Shown piece by piece: positions 16,920 to 22,608 of a stretch of DNA of 22,608 nt. The position numbers and the translations under genes are program-made. The number at the start of each line of letters is the position of its first letter. Positions within the stretch are counted from its first letter, which is position 1. Source of the DNA: Methanobacteriota archaeon (GTDB lineage: Archaea; Methanobacteriota; Methanobacteria; Methanobacteriales; Methanobacteriaceae); NCBI GenBank assembly GCA_023409695.1, contig JAEYQZ010000264.1, positions 1-22,608 of the forward strand. Direction: 5' to 3'. The notes under the pieces are model-generated. The model was given only the letters and a program-made list of their open reading frames with translations, did no database searches and was not told where the DNA came from.

Positions 16920-18008
16920 ATGGACGATAAAGGATATGCATTTACACCAATAGCACTTTTATTAATGATACCAGTAGTCATACTGGCTATTTCATACAGT
17001 GGTATAGTAAATGAAGTTAACCTCCTGTCTGCAATAGCTATAGGTGGAGATGTTACTGCCACTGTAGCATCTGATGTTGTAAAAGCTATACAACAGGATA
17101 CGGCAGATGCAGGGAGAAGAGCTTCTTTTATGGCAGTTCAGTCAGTTATAAATAGTACTAATACATTACCGGGTAATCAACCATTTTTTAGTACTACTGG
17201 AAATACGAGTCAGTCATATATTAAAAGTACTACTGCAAGTATGCTAAATATAAATATAACTAATACTTGTAGAGATCTGGAAAGGCAGACTGGTAGGGTT
17301 ATATACATAGATGGTAACTATGTTAACCCTAACAATAATGATTCTGCCCCTATATTTGATCAGAGTGATTTAAGTATTTCGCAAGATGATCCATATGGAT
17401 TTACTATCCGCGTACCAAGTATAGCTATAACAGTTTTACAAAATTCATCATCAGTAGGTCAAAGCGTGACATTTAATACGCCTGCTCAAAATGCTTATGT
17501 TTCTATTGAAGGTCTGGAAGATCCATATATATGGGTAAATACCAAAGAAAGGACCAGTTCTGTTATTTATAAATATCCTTACTACGGCACATATATGGGT
17601 AATTTGGAATATCACTTAGCTGATAATGCATCAGCAAGCAGACTGAATTCTCTATATGCTTGTTTAGTAGGGGCCAATACAGCTATGGGATATCGTCCTT
17701 ATTATATCCCAGATACGCATGGATTGACATTTTTTGACAGATTGGAAAATAGGACAATTTCAACGTCTTCTGGCCCTAACAGTGCTAAAATGAGCACATT
17801 TATACTTGGGGATCCATTACAGGAAGATCATAATAACAATCCAACTTCTATGTTAGATCATGAATATTTTGCAGGTGTAACTGGTTATACTATAACAACA
17901 TATCATGGTTCGGCTACTAGTATTGTTATGGGGCCTGATGGTAAGAATTTCCTTATTTCCACTGCTTATCGAGGATATCTTAATCTTTCTACTAGTTATA
18001 GTTATTAG
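16920..18008 (+). CDS. Pilin-like exported protein
   Basis: A 362-residue protein with the leader MDDKG, nearly identical at DNA level to the start of the preceding gene, followed by YAFTPIALLLMIPVVILAISYSG. Unlike its neighbours there is no acidic residue near +5 (TPIA instead), so it may use another peptidase site or remain a plain membrane anchor. The ectodomain begins with a helical stalk (VNEVNLLSAIAIGGDVTATVASDVV region) and continues Ser/Thr/Asn-rich with sequons; IEGLEDPYIWVNTKE stands out as a conserved-looking segment. Start ATG 16920 lies 11 nt after the upstream stop; the in-frame ATG 16896 inside the previous gene would add eight charged residues and is less likely. Function unknown; same operon. 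Confidence 0.72.
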   Translation: MDDKGYAFTPIALLLMIPVVILAISYSGIVNEVNLLSAIAIGGDVTATVASDVVKAIQQDTADAGRRASFMAVQSVINSTNTLPGNQPFFSTTGNTSQSYIKSTTASMLNINITNTCRDLERQTGRVIYIDGNYVNPNNNDSAPIFDQSDLSISQDDPYGFTIRVPSIAITVLQNSSSVGQSVTFNTPAQNAYVSIEGLEDPYIWVNTKERTSSVIYKYPYYGTYMGNLEYHLADNASASRLNSLYACLVGANTAMGYRPYYIPDTHGLTFFDRLENRTISTSSGPNSAKMSTFILGDPLQEDHNNNPTSMLDHEYFAGVTGYTITTYHGSATSIVMGPDGKNFLISTAYRGYLNLSTSYSY

Positions 18009-18017
18009 GTGAAAAAA

Positions 18018-18416
18018 ATGAGCTTAGACAGTAAGGGACAGGCAAGTGCTGAATTGATACTTGCAACAGTGGTATTTATGGTAATTGCGTTAAGTTTATT
18101 TCAATTAGCAAGCTCTGGAATGGATAAAACAGATAGTGGAAACCTTGGTCAAGTTAGAATGATTGGTGAATCCGTAGCTGAAACTATAAACACCGTTTAT
18201 ATAAATGGTCCAGGATATTCTGCCAATATAACTCTTCCAAGTTCTCCAGCTAATTATACAGTTAATGTGAACAGTAATGGAAATTTGAGTGTGCTTTATC
18301 ATACTAATAATATAACCATTAAACTGATACCAACTAAAATCACAAGCAGTGGTGCTATGACCAGTGGTACAACACATCAAGTAACTAACAATAATGGAAC
18401 TATAAAATTTACATAA
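18018..18416 (+). CDS. Second canonical class III signal-peptide pilin
   Basis: A 132-residue pilin. Leader MSLDSKG, then QASAELILATVVFMVIALSL: Gln8 at +1, Ser at +3 and Glu12 at +5 match the EppA-type Q-x-S-x-E site. The globular part is about 100 residues, Asn/Ser/Thr-rich with sequons. Start ATG 18018 has GGTGA (18008-18012) overlapping the previous stop at good spacing; the GTG at 18009 is part of that ribosome site and is rejected. It is the last pilin of the operon and similar in size to the minus-strand pilin at 13262, from which it differs after the helix. Probably a structural or minor subunit of the same filament. Confidence 0.82.
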   Translation: MSLDSKGQASAELILATVVFMVIALSLFQLASSGMDKTDSGNLGQVRMIGESVAETINTVYINGPGYSANITLPSSPANYTVNVNSNGNLSVLYHTNNITIKLIPTKITSSGAMTSGTTHQVTNNNGTIKFT

Positions 18417-18458
18417 TATCAAAATAAAAATTTAGTCAAATATTAATCGGTGATTTCT

Positions 18459-18878
18459 ATGGATCTAGAACCAGGATGGGAAAAAAAAGCTTTAATTGTG
18501 TTAGGCATTATTTTTGTTATTATTGCAGTTTATGCATTTAACCCTTTTCACAGTAATTCTGATGTAAAGTATCAAAATGGAACCTCAGACAATGGAGTTG
18601 TAACACCTACAGCTCCTGTTGCGACTGGTAATTCTACAGCTAACAATACGACAACTAATAACACAACAAATAACGGCACATTTCAGATATCTGCCGATGT
18701 GGCTAAGAATATAGCTTCTGGAGCTTATCCAGGTTATACTGCAGGACAGCCAACTCAAGGAAATGTTACCATAAATAATACTTTATATTCTGTATGGATA
18801 GTTCCTGTTACTCAGGCCTCTATAACAAAGAAGGTATATGTTGATTTATCTACAGGAACAGTAGTTGGAAGTGTATAA
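18459..18878 (+). CDS. Membrane-anchored PepSY-like domain protein
   Basis: A 139-residue protein. A short cytoplasmic head (MDLEPGWEKK) precedes one membrane helix (about 11-28), then an Asn/Thr linker full of sequons (NSTANNTTTNNTTNNGT) that implies an extracellular, perhaps glycosylated, stalk. The C-terminal 60 residues resemble a PepSY domain: ISADVAKNIA helix, then strands ending KKVYVDLSTGTVVGSV, like the inhibitory propeptides of secreted peptidases. The family call rests on this pattern only. Start ATG 18459 follows GGTGAT (18449-18454). It lies 42 nt after the pilin and is probably cotranscribed; it might restrain an exported protease or assist pilin folding, which is speculation. 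Confidence 0.7.
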   Translation: MDLEPGWEKKALIVLGIIFVIIAVYAFNPFHSNSDVKYQNGTSDNGVVTPTAPVATGNSTANNTTTNNTTNNGTFQISADVAKNIASGAYPGYTAGQPTQGNVTINNTLYSVWIVPVTQASITKKVYVDLSTGTVVGSV

Positions 18879-19141
18879 CTTTAAAACTTTTAAAAAATGG
18901 GACGTATAAATTCCAATTATTTTTCCTTTTTTATTAAAACTTTTACAATTGCTTAAAATACATTTTATTATTCTAACTACTTCTAAAAATGAATCTCTGG
19001 AATTAATTCACTTACTACTATATTTAGTACAGAATTAAATAATTAAAAACTTTTATAAGTGTATATTGATAAAATATGATAAATTATTATTTAGAGATTT
19101 TCTTCTCAAATATTTGTTCTCACTTAAATAATGATAATGTA
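18879..19141. other. Non-coding interval after the pilin operon
   Basis: Contains an oligo-T tract (18920-18935), AT-rich DNA with no supported gene, and a TATA-like TTTTATAA near 19051-19058 that could serve the gene at 19234. Its end may include further, unrecognisable parts of the decayed PepSY copy. Confidence 0.4.
18920..18935 (+). terminator. Oligo-T terminator of the pilin operon
   Basis: TTTTTCCTTTTTTATT lies about 40 nt past the stop codon of the PepSY-like gene, a likely archaeal termination tract. Confidence 0.45.
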
Positions 19142-19196
19142 GCAAAAAAGATATATGTTGATTTATCAAATGAATAATAGTTGTAAAGTGAAAACT
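19142..19196 (+). pseudogene. Decayed duplicate of the PepSY-like gene 3' end
   Basis: Positions 19142-19167 match 18825-18850 in the intact gene at 23 of 26 bases, and similarity continues more weakly to about 19196. The translated frame reads KKIYVDLSNE and then hits two stops, where the intact gene reads KKVYVDLSTGTVV. The match is in the same orientation and about 317 bp downstream. A relic of a tandem duplicate, or part of the breakpoint of a larger duplication, is the simplest reading. Confidence 0.6.
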
Positions 19197-19233
19197 TAGT
19201 AATACAGAGATTGAATAGTCGTGGGACATAATC

Positions 19234-20028
19234 ATGGAAACTATCGCAGTCATATTAATGGTTATATTATTTTTAGTACTAATGGTATTTGTTTTTTCTA
19301 CCGCTCTTTTGACGCCAATTATAGGCAAGAAAAATCTTATATTTGTGGTATTAATGGGTTTTATAGTTGGTATCATTGGCGGGGCATTTTTTATATCTCC
19401 AATTATGGACGATATTCCAAATATTGCTTCAGCATTTTATCAGAGTACATCTACGGATTTGGATACTATATATCTTGACATTCCAGACAGCGTAGATGTT
19501 AATCAGTTTATAAATACCACAAAAAATATAGACGGCGTTAAAAATGTTACTGTAACAGGGATAACGATTAAAACGTCCGATTTTTCTGATTATTGGAAAA
19601 GTACACTTGAAAACCGTATACCTGTTTCAAATACAAATATAACATCTGTTCAGATTCAGGGAAACAATACTTTAAATATTCAGATTCAAAATGGAAGCGA
19701 TCCTAAAACTACAATTAAAAGTTTAGATGACTGGCTGATGTTAATAGCAGGAATAAGTTCATCATACAGTGCTGTACATGTAACTGTCCAAACTGATCCT
19801 TCTAAAACAGATCAAATTAGAAATCAGCTGTCACAAACTGTGGTGATATCAAGTATAGGAGGCCCTACACAGGATAAAATCAATTCTTTAAAGGCAATAC
19901 TTCCAAATCAATCTAATATAATCATTTTATGCGGATTTATTGGAATGTTAGTTGGTTTAGCTGGTGTATTTATAGATAGTATACTTAGTGTTTTTGATAA
20001 TATCAAGGGAAGAGTAGTTAAAAAATAA
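19234..20028 (+). CDS. Membrane protein with extracytoplasmic domain, unknown function
   Basis: A 264-residue protein with two hydrophobic helices at the N-terminus (about 4-25 and 34-56), an ectodomain of about 175 residues, and one C-terminal helix (about 232-252) followed by a basic tail KGRVVKK. The ectodomain shows an alternating beta-alpha pattern (TIYLDIPDSVDVNQFINTTK, VKNVTVTGITIK) suggestive of ferredoxin-like folds, with several N-glycosylation sequons. The topology recalls membrane proteins with a large loop such as FtsX-type permeases, but no signature is recognised. Start ATG 19234 has only a poor ribosome site. The stop lies 11 nt before dph6, so the two may be cotranscribed without sharing a function. 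Confidence 0.72.
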   Translation: METIAVILMVILFLVLMVFVFSTALLTPIIGKKNLIFVVLMGFIVGIIGGAFFISPIMDDIPNIASAFYQSTSTDLDTIYLDIPDSVDVNQFINTTKNIDGVKNVTVTGITIKTSDFSDYWKSTLENRIPVSNTNITSVQIQGNNTLNIQIQNGSDPKTTIKSLDDWLMLIAGISSSYSAVHVTVQTDPSKTDQIRNQLSQTVVISSIGGPTQDKINSLKAILPNQSNIIILCGFIGMLVGLAGVFIDSILSVFDNIKGRVVKK

Positions 20029-20039
20029 GAGGCGTAAAA

Positions 20040-20720
20040 ATGAAAGCAGCAGTTCTTTTTTCAGGAGGTAAAGATAGTACAATGGCAGCATACAGTGCCA
20101 TAAAAGATGGACATGAATTAAAGTATCTTGTCTCAGTATTTTCTGATAATCCTGCATCGTACATGTTTCATGTCGCAAATATACATATTACAGAACTTTC
20201 AGCTGAAGCAATGGGAATTCCTCTCATCAAAAAAGTTACAAAGGGCATTAAAGAAGAAGAATTAGAAGATCTTAAAAATATTTTAATAGAATTGAAAGAT
20301 AAGGGAATAGAAGCTATTTATTCAGGTGCTCTTTTTTCGATATATCAAAAATCAAGAATAGATGCGCTCTGTGATGAATTAGGGCTTGAATCATGTGCTC
20401 CCCTATGGCACAGAGATCCTGTAGAGTATATGGAAGAGATTATTGACCTGGGATTTGAGGTTATAATAACAAGTGTAGCTGCTGAAGGTCTTGATGAGTC
20501 ATGGCTTGGTAGAAAAGTTGATATGGATTCTCTTCTTGAAATTATTGAACTAAATAAAAAATATAAAATTCACATCGGTTTTGAAGGCGGTGAAGCTGAA
20601 ACCCTTGTTTTAGATGGTCCCATCTTTAATAAAAGAATTAAAGTGAGGGAATCTGAGAACATTTGGGAAGGGGACAGCGGTTATTTTTTAATTAAAGAAG
20701 CAGAGTTAGAGGATAAATAA
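20040..20720 (+). CDS. dph6: Diphthine--ammonia ligase family protein
   Basis: Catalyses the last step of diphthamide synthesis, ATP-dependent amidation of diphthine on elongation factor 2. The 226-residue protein has the PP-loop SGGKDS (8-13) that binds ATP, a Rossmann-like alpha/beta core, the conserved segments YSGALFSIYQKSRID and LWHRDP, and the family signature EGGEAETLVLDGP near residues 182-194. Length matches the archaeal single-domain form. Start ATG 20040 follows GAGGCG 11 nt after the preceding stop. The last 16 codons (20673-20720) are present again, diverged but in frame, at 21015-21062 beyond a hairpin array, so the 3' end has been duplicated or exchanged. Confidence 0.88.
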   Translation: MKAAVLFSGGKDSTMAAYSAIKDGHELKYLVSVFSDNPASYMFHVANIHITELSAEAMGIPLIKKVTKGIKEEELEDLKNILIELKDKGIEAIYSGALFSIYQKSRIDALCDELGLESCAPLWHRDPVEYMEEIIDLGFEVIITSVAAEGLDESWLGRKVDMDSLLEIIELNKKYKIHIGFEGGEAETLVLDGPIFNKRIKVRESENIWEGDSGYFLIKEAELEDK

Positions 20721-20734
20721 ATTAATGAGTTTCA

Positions 20735-20742
20735 TTTTTTTT
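20735..20742 (+). terminator. Oligo-T terminator after dph6
   Basis: Eight T residues, 14 nt after the dph6 stop, are the likely termination signal for that gene. Confidence 0.4.
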
Positions 20743-20799
20743 AATTAATTAATTTTAAATTTAAAAATAGTTATTCTAATTTTATTTTTATTCTCCGCA

Positions 20800-21008
20800 G
20801 CTCAAAATCGAAGCATGCAAATCTGAAAGATTTGCTGTATCAAATCTCTGATTTGATAACATTCAAAAATTTACAATTTTTGATGCGTCAAAATCAAAGA
20901 TTTTGACAGATTTTGAGCGAGGCCGTCGAAAATCAGAGATTTTCGGGCCGGCAAAATCGAAGATTTTGCAGGATTTTTTTGATCAATCCTTTTTTTTTTA
21001 AAAAAAGG
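20800..21008. repeat. Array of short palindromes with an enclosing stem
   Basis: Perfect hairpins follow one another: 20817-20835 (7-bp stem, 5-nt loop), 20838-20858 (9 bp, loop TCT), 20863-20883 (9 bp, loop TAC), 20887-20907 (9 bp, loop AAA). GCTCAAAATC (20800-20809) pairs perfectly with GATTTTGAGC (20909-20918) and encloses these four. Then come 20921-20949 (GGCC plus CGAAAATC, loop AGA, GATTTTCG plus GGCC), 20951-20969 (8 bp, loop GAA), a weak AGGATT/AATCCT stem, and CC-T10-A7-GG (20988-21008). Most stems are versions of [GC]AAA(A)TC with 3-nt loops that differ. Being palindromic, it could fold as RNA from either strand or cruciform in DNA. It could be a non-autonomous mobile element, a structured RNA or a terminator cluster. 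Confidence 0.8.
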
Positions 21009-21014
21009 TTGAAA

Positions 21015-21062
21015 GGCAGCGGTTATTTTTTAATTAAAGAAGCTGAATTAGAAGAAAAGTGA
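21015..21062 (+). pseudogene. Second copy of the dph6 3' end
   Basis: Sixteen codons read GSGYFLIKEAELEEK and stop, against DSGYFLIKEAELEDK at the end of dph6 (20673-20720). A 27-nt core (from CAGCGG to GAAGC) is identical. Most other differences are at third positions (GCA/GCT, GAG/GAA twice) or conservative (Asp/Glu). There is no start or ribosome site, so it is not expressed as such. The synonymous pattern says the copy diverged while still coding, most simply as the tail of another dph6 allele. Confidence 0.8.
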
Positions 21063-21282
21063 ATTTTGCATTTTAGGATGCAAACAATCCATTTTTTATA
21101 TTTAACTAGATTTTTTCAGACGTTGATTTGACATATGTCTTATTTATATCTTGTAATATATGAAAAAACTCTATTTTATTATAATTACTGAAAAATAAAT
21201 TTTAATTGCATTTATTTTATTCTTTTTTGTTATATTAATTCATAAACTACTAAATATTGTTTTAATGATCTATTTTCAGACA
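21063..21282. other. Non-coding AT-rich interval
   Basis: Between the dph6 tail copy and the convergent UPF0201 gene nothing is recognisable as a gene. The minus strand contains several T-rich tracts after the stop at 21283 that could terminate that operon. Confidence 0.4.
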
Positions 21283-21663
21283 TTATTTGATTTCAGGAGC
21301 GATCCAGTCTATGAATCTTTGGGTATCATCAGTCTCAATTTCAACATCAATTTCTCCCAGTGGAGATAGATCATCATCTACAAAATTTGGAACTCCAACA
21401 AAAGCTGCCTGTTTACTTAATTTGAAATGAATTTTATTTGCACGAATTCCTTTTAACATCATTTTCCTTGCAGCACCTCTGATTTTCCTTTCCCTCATTT
21501 CTTTACGTAAATTTGTGATGGATTCTTTTTCACCAGATACAAGGACATAATTTTCGCCTATTTCAATATCATCATAATCAAACATGTTTTTTAAAGTTTT
21601 GGTGACTTTGTCAATATCTTCGGTAGGATTCAATTCAGTCTTAGCATATATCTTACAGTTCAT
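21283..21663 (-). CDS. UPF0201 family protein, predicted RNA-binding
   Basis: A 126-residue cytoplasmic protein I recognise as the archaeal UPF0201 family. The N-terminal half (KIYAKTELNPTEDIDKVTKTLKN) has the beta-alpha pattern of a ribosomal-L5-like fold. A basic central helix (LRKEMRERKIRGAARKMML) is consistent with RNA binding, and the C-terminus carries an acidic segment (DDDLSPLGEIDVEIETDD). Its molecular role is not established. Start ATG 21663 has GGGAG in the upstream 26-nt gap. It lies directly after the UPF0200 gene in the same direction, a pairing I also recall from Methanothermobacter. Confidence 0.82.
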   Translation of the reverse strand: MNCKIYAKTELNPTEDIDKVTKTLKNMFDYDDIEIGENYVLVSGEKESITNLRKEMRERKIRGAARKMMLKGIRANKIHFKLSKQAAFVGVPNFVDDDLSPLGEIDVEIETDDTQRFIDWIAPEIK

Positions 21664-21689
21664 CTTTACAAAACTCCCGTTGCCTGAGA

Positions 21690-22256
21690 TTAATTTTTAG
21701 GCTTTTTAGTCTTAACTTCATTTTTTAGTATGCTTCGTATTGAATTTTTAAACTTCCAGACCGGCCCTTCATTTACTATCATATAATCTGATGTGGCTAT
21801 AACATTACCTATTCCAAATTTAAGTTCTCTATCATCTCTTTTTTTGAATTCATTTACATTACTGGAATCGTCTTCTCGTTTTCTTCTTTTTAACCTCATA
21901 AAACGTGTTTTAGGGCTGGAATGAATTGCAATAACTTTAAATGTTTTAAAATTTTTCTTAAATATTTTTACTTCATATGGGCTTCTCAAGCCCTCAATTA
22001 TAAATTTTAGTTCCTTTTCTGTAGTTTCTTTATTTGAACGTTCTTTAATTAATTCAACACATCTTTCTGCAACTACATAATCTCCATACTCTTCACGTAA
22101 TTTAACTGCAGTTTCCCCAATTTCGGCATTTCTTTTTATTGCTTCATCTCTTATAACATCGCCCATCCGTATTACATTGATATCCATATTTTTAGCAACT
22201 CTTGCTACGATGCTTTTGCCTGATCCTGGTAGTCCTGTTACTCCTATTACCTGCAT
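21690..22256 (-). CDS. UPF0200 family P-loop nucleotide kinase-like protein
   Basis: A 188-residue archaeal protein of the P-loop kinase fold. The Walker A motif GLPGSGKS (8-15) sits after the first strand. A predicted nucleotide-monophosphate region follows (RMGDVIRDEA), then FIIEGLRSPYEVKIF, which fits a Walker B-type strand, and an arginine-rich lid (RFMRLKRRKREDDS). It resembles adenylate and dephospho-CoA kinases but its substrate is unknown. It lies 54 nt after the end of the phosphopantothenate-pathway gene, so a link to CoA synthesis is conceivable. Start ATG 22256 is preceded by GAGTGA. Complete. Confidence 0.82.
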   Translation of the reverse strand: MQVIGVTGLPGSGKSIVARVAKNMDINVIRMGDVIRDEAIKRNAEIGETAVKLREEYGDYVVAERCVELIKERSNKETTEKELKFIIEGLRSPYEVKIFKKNFKTFKVIAIHSSPKTRFMRLKRRKREDDSSNVNEFKKRDDRELKFGIGNVIATSDYMIVNEGPVWKFKNSIRSILKNEVKTKKPKN

Positions 22257-22310
22257 ATTTTCACTCTTTTTAAGATTTCAGTGATAAGTCCATTGTTTTC
22301 AAATTCATTG

Positions 22311-22608
22311 TTATTCAAACTCATTAATGGAATTAAGCATAATCCTCAATGATTCTTTAAGGTTATTGATATTGTTAAAATTATCCATCAGTTTTTTTAG
22401 TTCATCCGGATCCTTATCTTTAAGTTTATTTACTTTACGGGTAAGACACGGCATTGTCCTTGTAATATTGTCGACTATGGTTAATGAAGCGGTTTTAGCT
22501 GTACGTGATAACGGATTTAGGTCTATAGCTATTACAAATTTACCTTCTTTTACCAGTGCCTCTGTTCTGTCACCGTCTTCCAGTGGAACCAGAATTACAT
22601 CCGCATTA
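22311..22608 (-). CDS. 4-phosphopantoate--beta-alanine ligase, C-terminal part
   Basis: Minus-strand frame, open to the window edge, giving the last 98 residues. It begins NADVILVPLEDGDRTEAL, the hallmark of the archaeal phosphopantothenate synthetase family (COG1701), and continues with AIDLNPLSRTAK and ASLTIVDNITR. The enzyme joins phosphopantoate and beta-alanine with ATP in the archaeal route to coenzyme A. The C-terminal 45 residues are helical and charged (KVNKLKDKDPDELKKLMDNF). Stop TAA at 22313-22311. The N-terminal part lies outside the window. It is upstream of, and probably cotranscribed with, the UPF0200 and UPF0201 genes. Confidence 0.88.
   Translation of the reverse strand, partial: NADVILVPLEDGDRTEALVKEGKFVIAIDLNPLSRTAKTASLTIVDNITRTMPCLTRKVNKLKDKDPDELKKLMDNFNNINNLKESLRIMLNSINEFE

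Noticed and set aside
18105..18422. Minus-strand open frame opposite the second class III pilin
   Set aside because: It lies wholly antisense to a gene with a clear class III signal and ribosome site, and its translation resembles no protein.
19142..19196. PepSY relic as a conserved regulatory repeat
   Set aside because: The match lies inside the coding part of the intact gene and keeps its reading frame for ten codons before stops, which fits gene decay better.
20800..21008. Hairpin array as a CRISPR array
   Set aside because: There are no constant repeats separated by unique spacers of equal length; the units are varied palindromes placed nearly end to end, and no cas genes are nearby.

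Overview
The window comes from a strongly AT-rich methanogenic archaeon, almost certainly of the order Methanobacteriales and most like the genus Methanobacterium. The evidence is the run asnB, gatC, ACT-domain gene, hom, archaeal apgM and pyrG, which I recall as the gene order of the Methanothermobacter MTH414-419 region. Archaeal-only families agree with this: phosphopantothenate synthetase, UPF0200 and UPF0201 proteins, archaeal GatC, and class III (EppA-type) pilins. No rRNA, tRNA, CRISPR array or intact insertion sequence was seen.

Region 1 (1-4500) holds three small minus-strand genes for secreted proteins. They share a signal peptide and a C-terminal LPxTG-like sorting tail (LP-[ML]-[QK]-[KN]-TG-LP, hydrophobic stretch, basic end). 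Their middles differ completely: none, a six-cysteine block, or an Asp/Cys/Trp repeat block. Long non-coding DNA separates them and carries four copies of one upstream module, centred on TTATTATAT-N5-ATATAATAA. The first copy lies upstream of a 19-codon stub (199-258), which looks like a decayed fourth paralogue.

Region 2 (4584-10886, plus strand) is a housekeeping block: asparagine synthetase, GatC of the tRNA-dependent amidotransferase, a double-ACT protein, homoserine dehydrogenase, phosphoglycerate mutase and CTP synthase. CTP synthase appears to start at a CTG codon directly behind an in-frame ATG-GTT-TAG.

Region 3 (10939-20028) looks like a surface or pilus locus. It encodes an A24 prepilin peptidase, a membrane protein (perhaps DUF2101), a canonical class III pilin on the minus strand, then a plus-strand operon of three pilin-like proteins and a second canonical class III pilin. 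A membrane-anchored PepSY-like protein follows, then a decayed copy of its 3' end and an uncharacterised three-helix membrane protein. No assembly ATPase or TadC-like platform gene is present here.

Region 4 (20040-22608) holds dph6 (diphthamide synthesis) on the plus strand, and on the minus strand UPF0201, a UPF0200 P-loop kinase-like gene and the 3' part of 4-phosphopantoate--beta-alanine ligase (CoA synthesis). Between dph6 and UPF0201 lies an ordered array of short hairpins (20800-21008), four of them enclosed by a perfect 10-bp outer stem. The array is bracketed by a second, diverged but still readable copy of the last 16 codons of dph6.
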